In this document: positions 39,501-49,300 of the stretch, piece after piece | How positions within the stretch are numbered: position 1 is the stretch's first letter | Layout: the number at the start of each line of letters is the position of its first letter | NCBI RefSeq assembly: GCF_964340395.1 | Contig: NC_135552.1 | Span: 4,024,701 to 4,086,700, forward strand | DNA: 62,000 bases | Reading direction: 5' to 3' | Source: Glandiceps talaboti | Taxonomy: Eukaryota; Hemichordata; Enteropneusta; Spengelidae | Made by a program: the position numbers and the translations under genes | The notes under the pieces: generated by a model | Seen by the model: only the letters and a program-made list of their open reading frames with translations | Databases searched by the model: none | What the model was told of the DNA's origin: nothing

Positions 39501-41484
39501 TTAGCCAAATGCAAGTACAACCCCAATGACCCACGACAAGATGACGAAATACATAAAGTACTATTAAGGGGTTTTGTTGCTGTTGCGAGTTTCAAGATAG
39601 TCGAGAGTGCTTTACTAAAAGCACCAAACAAAAGACTTGACAAAAAGAGCGTGTTTCGAAAGAACATGTTGTCAACTACGACTGGTACGAGAAGAAGAGG
39701 AGGGTCCTCTGGCATTGATGATGATATCTTCTCTCTTTATTCATCTCCCATTTGGAGATCTAGACTTGAGCGACTTAGAAATGATCATCGTCAAGTACTG
39801 TCTGACGTGCTCATTCCAGTAAAGAAAGAATTGGTTGATGAATATAAATTTAAAAACTATGCATCTGGTGATTGGTACAAGTGTGGCAGGGGTCATCTAT
39901 TCTACCACCGACTTCAGCAGATTGCAGCAAGGCATTCACAACAGGAACAATCTGTCCAATGGCCTACCTGTAAGCGGTGTTACAAGGTATTTACTTTACA
40001 CTCAACTCACTATTTTTCTATGCAAGTTGATTTACAGTTTACATTTGGCAGTTTGCTTAGATTCATTAATCCTCCTTAAGCTAAAAGCAATGTACAAACT
40101 ACAAGCAACGTCGTGCAAAATTCTTCCTGTGATAGACGTATGCCATTTTCAAAGGACAGTCAAACACTTATGTGTAAAGAAACTACAAACTCCATTTGTA
40201 TACCAGTCCTTTACCTTTTCAGTATTTCACAAGTTCGTCTGTTTTGGGGTTCACTGTCACTATCTAAGATGTCAAATCCATTTTCATTGTAGAATTGTCT
40301 AGTACTCTACTTTTTGTATTTCATAACACGTTTTACTGGAAATTCATCAACACTAGATTAACTTATACAAGTCCGTACTTGTATTAACGTACGATAATGG
40401 TGAACGTTTATCTTAAATTAACATGATTTTCTTTAAGTGGTTTCATAGTTTAGCTAAGAGGTACTAGCATTTCCTAGTAACATCATCATTCTGTACAGAA
40501 TCAAACTACCACATCATGAACTATATCCGCTAATGCATGTTGTGTTCCGTTAACCGGTAGGTCTTTCGGTCAACAATGTTCTTCCCTATGGTGTAGCTAA
40601 TTTTAGTATTTCAATATTTTTCTCAGGCTGGTAAACAAAATACAACTCATGTTGATAGACAAAATGGAGGATACTACTATCTTCAGCAAAGTTCTCATAT
40701 GGTAAGATCGAGTATTTCATCACCTTTATTATTTCATTATCTCGATTAGAAAACATAGTTTCATCCTCTGTTTATATTTTCAAAGACATAAACCAACCAA
40801 TTGTTCGATACAAAATACGAATTGTGGAAGATTGAATTCATTTATAGTATGCAGTACATTGATAATGATGAGCTAAAATTCCTTTGATTTCTGACAGTGT
40901 AAATTATCAAGCTATTTCCATTGTTGACACTGTATCTGTGTTCTTTGATTATGCCTCTACCACTTTTTCATTTCTGTACGTTTTAGGCATCACGAGTTCA
41001 GACACCTACGTCACCCATAATGTCCTGTCAAAGTCCAGTCCTCCACCCCGAAATCTACGCCCAACAACACCCGAAATGGGAAAAGGTAGGCATGATTTAT
41101 CATTTTCATCTGATACATCTTACCGGCGAAGACAAGCGAACTTGGCCAATGTCGAATATATGAAACATACACTATTATGACTATTAATTGACAATGTGTA
41201 ATCAAACCTCTAACGAATCAGGTATTCAAGAAATTGTTTGAATGAAAAGTTTGAATGTTTATGTAATATTCTCTTCACAGCCTGTCCGTGGCAATAATCG
41301 AGGAACACGGCCGAGAGGTGGTCGCTCAGGTCAACGAGGACAGAGGGGGAAATTCCACCAAGCTCAAACTGATTCGTCGATTTCTGGCCCGTCACCCCAG
41401 TCTTTGCACGACGACACGCCACGTCGAAGTGCTGCAAGAGGCCGCAGTCGTGGTCGCGGGAGACATAGAGGCCGACGACGATGA
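33516..41484 (+). CDS. ZNFX1: NFX1-type zinc-finger-containing protein 1 (ZNFX1) RNA helicase, four coding exons
   Basis: Exons 33,516-39,986, 40,627-40,701, 40,987-41,085 and 41,281-41,484 join in phase 0 at GT-AG sites to give 2,282 aa. The start is the first ATG of the frame (A at -3; in-frame stop at 33,465). Residues 14-25 are Arg/Gly-rich and an armadillo-like helical region follows. The UPF1-like superfamily 1 helicase has Q-motif FDESQLNAL (about 557), Walker A GPPGTGKT (580-587), Walker B VEEAAE (about 963), GDHEQLRP (989), QHRMRP (1030), DNFQGEEND (1142) and NRVCVALSRAR (1172). NFX1-type Cys/His fingers fill about 1245-1805, then a CGH...CPSC segment (about 1830-1870) and an RZ-type finger (C2123, H2127, C2152, C2155) at the exon 1 end. 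The last exon is an RG/RGG-rich tail. Vertebrate ZNFX1 senses viral dsRNA and worm ZNFX-1 acts in small-RNA inheritance; either role here is inference. AATAAA occurs at 41,492 and 41,838. Confidence 0.95.
37425..37903 (+). repeat. Three 159-bp (53-residue) zinc-finger modules inside ZNFX1
   Basis: The phrase VEK-IP-C-HT starts at 37,425, 37,584 and 37,743 (residues 1304, 1357, 1410), with a diverged fourth start at 37,902. Spacing is exactly 159 bp each time. The second and third modules share CGHTQMVPC and GGTACC at DNA level. Confidence 0.85.
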
Positions 41485-42624
41485 AAGGACAAATAAACCG
41501 GACAATTGAAAGGCAAAAGCGAACAGAATTGTCAGATTACTTTCAACATATCCAGTTACTTTCCATTATTATTTTTCTCATTGAATCGTTACATCTCAAT
41601 GAAAAGTCAACAACGTAACTCGTTGTACTCGTTGTAAAAAGTTATCAGTTATCAGCTGTTTTTTTGAATGATAGCCAACATACTAGTACTCGTTGATTGA
41701 TCATAGTAATACATTGTATGACCATATATTATCTGGTCTGAACGTGTTTGTTTCGGTATCAAATACACAAGTGTTTACGTTTTGAACCATTAAATGACTA
41801 AATCTTGCACCAGGTAATAATTTATCAAAGTGGACACAATAAATAGTTAATCTATACAAAGAAGTAATTACAGGTACAGCCAACGAGTAATTTCCGAATT
41901 CAATCTAAAAAGCATAGAAATGGTTAATGAACTTAACATCATGTTGCCCCTGACAACCGATCGATGCTGCATCGTTGGCTGCGCCTATGGTAATTAGCAG
42001 TATTCTGGCACTGTGAGATGACAGTGCTGTAGAAGTACGGTAACCTTCGGAGGCATACAGCCTCCTTCTTCAGTTGCCAGGTTATTATGTAGCATGTGCA
42101 ATGAAGTCTTTGATTGTATAGTACTGTAAATATCATAGTAGTATAGAATATAGCAAAGTTTTGAATTTGACATACATATGTGTATTTCAAAGCATTCCGT
42201 GGTGTTTACTTTAAAAGAGAAATACGTGTGTTACAAATTAGGACATTAATTATTATGCAATGTGTTATGACAATTATGACTAGGAGAGTTTGATAATTCG
42301 TACAAGTTCAGTAATTGACCTTTTCTTAAAGCTGCACTGGCTGCAATTTTGACATATTTTTAGTAAAGCAACAAAAGATATAGATTAAATTGTTCAGTAA
42401 CTTACAAAAGGACATTGTACCTGTTGTTAGCGGTCGATTTTATCCGAATCCATACGTAGTGTAGAGACAGGTTGAAATGTTGATCGACAGCTTGGTTTGA
42501 ATCCGTCGCTGGTGTTCTGTTTGGCTTGCCTATATATCTATGTATGCTAGTGCTAATTTAATATTCAATATCGAAGAACGAGCTAGTCCATATACACTTT
42601 CAGTCACTGCATATTCTTTCACAA
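41485..42624. other. 3' flank of ZNFX1 and intergenic DNA
   Basis: Likely 3' UTR with AATAAA at 41,492-41,497 (unusually close to the stop) and 41,838-41,843. No further gene recognised. Confidence 0.5.
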
Positions 42625-42752
42625 ATGCAAATATAAAGTTATGATGTTTGTATAATATGCAAATATAAAGTCATCATGTATGTATAATATGCAAATATAA
42701 AGTCATAATGTATGTATAATATGCAAGGATAAAGTCATGACGTTTTCTAATG
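42625..42752. repeat. 32-bp tandem repeat, four copies, with perfect POU octamer ATGCAAAT
   Basis: Units start at 42,625, 42,657, 42,689 and 42,721, spaced exactly 32 bp. The first three begin ATGCAAATATAAAGT; the fourth has ATGCAAGGATAAAGT. ATGCAAAT is the consensus octamer for POU/Oct factors, and TATAAAG follows each time. Regulatory use is only a possibility. Confidence 0.9.
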
Positions 42753-44092
42753 TTGTGTGTACACCTACATGCATAAGTTTACTATAGATGATGCACATCA
42801 TGGTGTACAGTCATAACAAAATAGTGTTTACCTATAGACACTAAATTGAATCTCAAGTCATATTCATTGTTCTTTGACCTTCTTATCAGTTATCCAGTGT
42901 TGCCTCATGGGAGTCAGCATACATGCATATTTTATTAAATGAATATTACTATTACTGCTTATTACCTTCATACACACAATCATGAATGTTTGTTGTTCAT
43001 CTAATATATATGCAAATTTGTTAATTCCCACGAGGCAACTCTAGACATTGCTAGGACAATGAATTTGAAACAAATATCAGTTTGGTGTTAAATCTCACGA
43101 GATTTATATGATGTTCAATCATGGAATGACTCGAGAGAACCTAAAGTTTATGAAAATATCGTAATTTCCTGTGTCAAATCAGCTTCATATTTACGCTGAT
43201 TTCTTAACTTGGATTTTACTACAAATTTTAATTTTGACTTTCAAAGAGCTAATTAATATATTTTTTCTTAAATCTTTGCAAAGCAAACTGACACTTAATG
43301 TATTGTATCCATACAAGATATATGTAGTTTATCATCGACAAGTAATTGCGATGTCGATTGACGTATACAATGAGACGACGATTTGGTGTTGTTCAAATCA
43401 AGCAAGTCACTGGCATGGCTAGCTGAACTGTGATGAAAGCTCGGGTATCAACGTCGATTGTAATGTGAAGGTTTTGAACTTTTGACTATTATGTGCAATT
43501 TTTCATTGTATATCATTTTATAATCATGAGAAATGAAAAGTGTAGCTATGATGTGGACCGTTGGTATAGATACAAAAACGAATTAAGTCAACTTTTAAAA
43601 TATTCCATCTCATTATTTTCACAACCACATTTAGATTCAATGCAAGAGGACAAAACCCGCGAATGTTTAGTACTGGTAATAAGAGATAGAACGTCATAGA
43701 TACAATACAAACTGTATACGATATATTACATAAACAAATACAATGATGTAAAATGAAATGTCAAAGACATTTTTTCGTCCTTCTCCGTTTGCTAGACCGT
43801 ATTCCCCTGTCAGGTAAATGATACATCTGATAAGCTGTACATGACAGATACAGATAGTATACTGAGATAGGGCTGTTTACCATACAAATTGTTTTGTGTT
43901 GTTAATCGATTTCAACGTTTGGTATGAATAGAAGATATGGTCACTAAAAGTCTGAAATCCAAGTAATAAATTCATGTTGTATTTGATAGCATATGCTATA
44001 ATTAAGTCTTGAATTAGATACATTTTGTGCGCATGATGTATATTTTTGGGGTCATTAACTACTCCCTCCCCAAATAAAACGACCCCAAAAAC
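42753..44092. other. Intergenic, nothing recognised
   Basis: AT-rich. Only short open frames without family resemblance. Confidence 0.5.
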
Positions 44093-44252
44093 AAACAGCA
44101 ACAAACAAGCCAACAAACAAACAAACAAACAAACAAACAAACAAACAAACATACATACATACATACATACATACACACACCCATACACATACACACACTC
44201 ACACACATACATACACACACACATACATACATACATACATACATACATACAT

Positions 44253-44299
<47 letters not shown>

Positions 44300-44360
44300 T
44301 ACATACATACATACATACATACATACATACATACATACATACATACATACATACATACAG
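44093..44360. repeat. (AAAC)n-(ATAC)n-(CA)n microsatellite
   Basis: AAAC repeats at about 44,107-44,150, then ATAC runs broken by CA runs to 44,358. The Tyr-Val-Cys-Met and Thr-Tyr-Ile-His open frames are artefacts. Confidence 0.97.
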
Positions 44361-44839
44361 ATAAACCCCGAAAGGTATGGTATCTTCTGACTATGAATTA
44401 ATCTGTTTTCACTGCTGTATCAGAAATCAATATATGGCGAAATATCCCCATCTACAGGAACATAGTCATCGAAATCTATTTAGTGTATTGTAGGTGTTTC
44501 CATGAATATTTATTAGGTTATAACATTAGCAATGTCAATGTCGCGAGCACGCGACGTGTGTATATGTGTTCGCAGCGTGATCGTGTATTTGACAGTATGC
44601 GAGTTTGCGTGACCGCTAAACATATTGCAAATCAGTCCATTTTATTTCTATAAATTGGCTTTCAGAATACCCGTGAAATTATCATATCGTTTTTAAAAAA
44701 ATCTCATCACTTCTAAAGAAATAAAACTTTCGATATTGTGAGTCAAGCCGACAGAATTAAATATCGCTCGAACGACGACCCTTTACAAGTAAGCCTCCCT
44801 TATTAAGTCGGGTCAGCCAACCCTGCATGTTTGAATACT

Positions 44840-45060
44840 TAATGAGTTCTGCCGACGATACTGCCGTTATTTTCTGATAATGGTGACCTCAATGTAGCAT
44901 GTGAACGGTTAGCAGCTTCACTAGCAAATTTAGGAAGGATAGCTCCAAATATACCGAGATCAAAGTTTGAAGACATTTCCGCTCCCATTGCCAAGTTGAT
45001 AGAAATTTGCTCGGAGTCACCAAGTAAATGCTCACGAAACGAGAGGTGTAAGGACATGTA
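44840..45060 (+). pseudogene. Open, protein-like segment of unknown origin
   Basis: One plus-strand frame stays open from 44,845 and reads FSDNGDLNVACERLAASLAN, then an Ile/Pro-rich stretch and CSESPSKCSRNERCKDMY. It has an amphipathic, cysteine-containing composition unlike its surroundings. No start codon, family or partner exon is evident. It abuts the Penelope remnant on the opposite strand. It could be an old exon or a chance frame. Confidence 0.2.
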
Positions 45061-45259
45061 TGAGGGGTGGGGGGTGGGGGTGGGCTCCGAATATGGACAA
45101 AGTTAATCCAGTTGTATGGTAGTTGGGTTAGAGATAACCAGCCGTGTGGCTGTTACATACAGGTTGGAACCCTTAACATTTTGGGTTGGTTTGAGTAGGG
45201 AAACTATTGGCGATACGTTCCCGGATCGGTAATAGTTGATCCTTCTAGTACAGTACTAT

Positions 45260-45835
45260 AGTCTGTAAGGTACGCCGTGCCGGGGCGCCCTCACACATTG
45301 GCCAGTCTAGCTGACCGTTTCGAAACCAGCTATAGGGTCTCTTCATCAGTCGCAGTTGTTGTGATAAATTCACATTCACATTTTTGTTTTCCCAGAGTTT
45401 ACTCGTATTGTTCATCAAGTAGAGATGCCAGTATTTCAACACACCTATCATCTAGTTCTTTTTCCGCTAGATTTTTAAATTCGGAATGCTTCAATTTAGT
45501 GTTAACTAATTTGTCTTTTAATTATAAGTTCTTGTTTCGCTTCTGTGCTATGATTGGTCTTTTTGGATATAATTGATTTAATATCTCATTGTCTGCTATT
45601 ACGTCCCAGTGTTTAGTTATTGTATCTCGTACATGAGATATGTTAATGTAGGGACTGTATGCTGTTTTGAAGACCAATGGGATCTCCTGTGTGGGTGTCC
45701 GACTTTCGAGATAAGTCTCATGGTTATAAGATAGTGGACTCCCTTGATAGAGTTGCTTACTTCTGTTTCATTATAGCCTCTTTTCGACAGTTTCTCAGTG
45801 AAGAATTTCACTTTCTTTGAAAATCTTCCTCGTTA
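45260..45835 (-). pseudogene. Penelope-like retroelement 3' fragment (reverse transcriptase thumb region)
   Basis: Read on the minus strand from about 45,835, the frame FFTEKLSKRGYNETEVSNSI shifts by one base near 45,690 into YSPYINISHVRDTITKHWDV, then NEILNQLYPKRPIIA. These are typical of the end of Penelope-like reverse transcriptases (KHW, F/YP-PP, RN-NL). A stop interrupts the frame in the NKNL motif, and after LVNTKLKHSEF it ends at DEQYE without a GIY-YIG endonuclease. Downstream, a hammerhead-like core lies at 45,349-45,313: CTGATGA, stem II GAGACC/GGTTTC, GAAA. The element ends with the sequence shared with the 3,414-3,520 insertion (complement AGTCTGTAAGGTACGCCGTG at 45,260). Confidence 0.8.
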
Positions 45836-46395
45836 CTACATGTTCGTATATATCTGATCGTTTGACCCTTATGTGGGCCAATAACTAGTAAGTTTGTTCT
45901 CGAATTAGCAAGCTACTAATCAATGCAAATCTGATAACAGTGATTTCAGGTAGGAAATAAGAAAAAAAACAGTGAGAGGAAACAGTTTAAAACTTTATTT
46001 GAAATATACAGAAAATAATATTAGAAATCCGAAAAAATCGCGATGTCCTTTTCCCTGTGGTCGCAAGTCGCTGTCCTCACCAGTCTTCCAGAGTTAGTGA
46101 GTGCACGAGAGCACAAGAGTAGCAACGTTGGCAACGTTCCCTCTTTCACCACGTCCACAAGAGGGCGTCCTGCAACGGCAATGATGTTGTATTGTATTCA
46201 TGGCATGGCTATTCGCAATCATTTTTGAAAACATAACAATTTAAAAATGTGAAAAAGATTATTTATAATAAAGATTTATAATTATGTTTGTATCTTAGTT
46301 GTAAATTGTACATTCATAATATTAAATAAGTCTTCATGTTGACAACGTCCCAAAACGAACCAACAGTCTGTGAACTTAGATACAGCGTAAACAAA
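45836..46395. promoter_or_regulatory. Upstream region of the LRRC72-like gene
   Basis: No coding sequence. Two GCAAC half-sites in direct orientation lie near 46,120-46,135. The initiator region AAAATGGCGG at the start codon matches a YY1-type element, often found at start sites with short leaders. Confidence 0.3.
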
Positions 46396-49300
46396 ATGGC
46401 GGTCGTAGCAACATCAACAAACGCAGCCATGCAGTCCGAAGAGGTAACAATATCTTTTAAGTTGACTTTAAATCCTTTCAACATAGTTTTAAAACTATAG
46501 TCATGTTAGCAGCATGCATGTTTACAGATAAGCACAGTTTTGTGCGTTGATCATCTCTTTAAATCACTCCACTAAAAAAGTCGACGTTGGCATGGAAATA
46601 GTAGTACATCACTATCGCAACGGATGTAAAGTAATGCTTGGAAAAATGAATCGATGGATGTTTTATTGTATTCTATTTTGAATGACTAGGCCTTTAAGCT
46701 GGCACACACACGCGCATATTACTGCTTCTAGGATGTTGTGGTACTTGGACTGTACATGTTTGCCAACAGGTTAAAAAACAAACATAATGAAACTACTACA
46801 GCTTCATGTTATTCAAATTTCAATCTCTATTTTATACTTGACAGTTAATAAAGACACAAATGCAGAAGCAAGGCATAAGGAAAGATGTCGACGTAACTCA
46901 GCTGTACTTAGCTGAAAGGTAAGATGTTTTTAGGTTCGGAGACACTAGCTTTTCGGCTTTCTCAGTCACCTCAGAAAATAGTCATGCTTGCTAGATAACG
47001 GTGTACTGGACTTGATTCTGATACAACATTAAGAAGGAGAGTGACCTTGTCAGAATCATAGACCTACAATCATGTAGGGTTAATGTCATAATCGAGTCTC
47101 GACTTACTCCATCTGCTAGCAGGGCTATGCAGAAACAGGCTGCATGTCCGAGATAAAATGAAGAGTAGAAAACCCAGGCAAGTGTTACAGTTACTTCTGA
47201 ATCAGCAATTTCATCATGACAACAAGAGATTAGCAGTTGTTGCCCACGGTAGTTGGTAGACAAAAGTGATACTGGAGTTTCTATTGACACAATGACAGGC
47301 ACCTGTGTTACTCTGTGTTGTAAACAGGTGTGGATTTTGTGTGTTTGGACATAAAAACATGCTTGTTAATTTTGAAAGTGAGTGCCCCAGCATATGAAAT
47401 GTATAAACTTGTTGAAATATGTAGTCCCCTTCAACAATCTGTGTATTTCCTACTAGCTCGATGACCTGAGCTGGCTGTGTACCATGTGTGTTTGTAACAC
47501 ACCGACTCTATGTCCTCTATATTTTATGATTTGTAAATACATTGGTATTTAGAAATTTGCACTTTTCAACGCAAATGACATTTACCGATCAGTAATTTAT
47601 GTAATAGTGCCCGTATAACTTGGTCTCGTGACATCATATGAACAAACTTCACGACTTACAATTTTCTGATGACAAAATTGGCACCCTTGTGTCAGAAAGG
47701 ATTTGGAATGAACAAAGTTGGTAATCATTAAAATAATAAAAGAGTAAACTTTTGCAGATTCCTCAATTTCCTGTCTTGTTTTCTGAACTACCTTCATTGT
47801 TGTGATATGGTAACCTTACAGTGTACTGTATGCACCGCATAATTTTAAGGCACAGTATATGATGTAGTAAATAATGTGATGTGGTACAAAACACATATTG
47901 ACTGATCATACACTCATAAATCAGTTTCCTTCTGAAACACTGACAGTATATTTTGATTCTTTTGTGCAGTGACTTACAACAAGTGAGTGACTTATCAAGA
48001 TTTAAGATGTTGAAGTATCTATGGCTGAATGGCAATAAACTACGAAGAATCAACTGTTTAAAATTCAACTACAGACTTGCAGAACTGTATTTAGAAAACA
48101 ATCAACTAGTGGATATCTCAGGAGCCATTCAACACCTTACAAGTCTACATACGATAATGTTACAGAGAAATCAACTTACAAAACTTGAAGAAACTGTCAA
48201 GGAATTCAAAAAAATGCAGGCACTCAAAGTTCTTAGTAAGTAGTACTCATTGTATTGTATTATTGTAGATGATGCAGGCTACTCTCCATGAAAGTCGGGA
48301 TTTGGTTTGTAAGAGAAAATAGCTGCCCCATTTCAAACATGAACAGCAGAAATTTTGAAACTCAATCATCTTCAGATTGTATTCAAGCTGTTGGTAAAAT
48401 GATGATTTGGTTTCCAAAAACAATATGAATCTTCATAGTATGAAACCTTTTTCATGATCCCTTTTCAAACAAAACAAATGCAAAGAACTAAGTACTCTCC
48501 ATTTCAGACTTTGACAGCCAAAGTGTGGGAACCCTTTGGATGATTGATACATTCTAATCCTATTATAGTTATTAATTTGGAGTCATGGAGAAATCCCAAA
48601 CCCTGGTCAGATGAGGGTTTGGGTCGCATTTTATGTTTGGTGGCGTGAATATCCCAATTGAATGTATTATATTGTTGGTTATTATGATTATCAATAAGTG
48701 AAAATTTCTTCTCACCTGGTCAAAAAATTTCTCAGAAATGCAAATTTTTTGCTGACATTTGTCAGTATCATCAGGGGTAGACTACAATGGGCTTTTGTCA
48801 TAAACTTGAGTGACACCTCAGACAATGTTGACAGGATGTCTGTGAAAATTATGAATTCCGTTCCAAAAAATGTCTTGACTCTTGAGAGTCAAAATTTGCA
48901 TTTGTAACTATGAAGCCAGCATAGTAATCTAGTAGGAACAGAATCACTGAAATGCACTGTACCATAATTGTTGAAAGGGTTTTTGTGTCATCTCTAAGAT
49001 GATCAAATAATTGACTGACTGATTTACTCTAGATTTCTTCTTGTCTTGGATAGTGTTTCATTTTAGGGAGGAATTTGACAATGATTGTCATTGCATGTAA
49101 AAGCGTCACAGGTTCCATGAAATGTCATGAAAAGCATTCTGAGATGTGAGATTTATTATTTTTATTTTTTTATTTTATTTATTTATTTATTTATTTTTTT
49201 GGGGGGGTACTCATGTGTTGTGTAGTTTTGACCCCCTTTTAAACTCTTGACATTTGATTTGATAAGGATTATGTAAAGGTTTGGCCCCATCTTTGGCACA

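Noticed and set aside
39987-40079. C-terminal residues VFTLHSTHYFS...RFINPP of the unspliced ZNFX1 frame
   Set aside because: They follow a good donor (AAG then GTATTT), lose the Cys/His pattern, and three phase-compatible exons lie downstream. Treated as intron read-through.
43877-44390. Tyr-Val-Cys-Met frames up to 159 codons
   Set aside because: ATAC/CA microsatellite artefacts.
46118-46135. RFX X-box upstream of the LRRC72-like gene
   Set aside because: The two GCAAC half-sites are in direct, not inverted, orientation, so they do not form an X-box.
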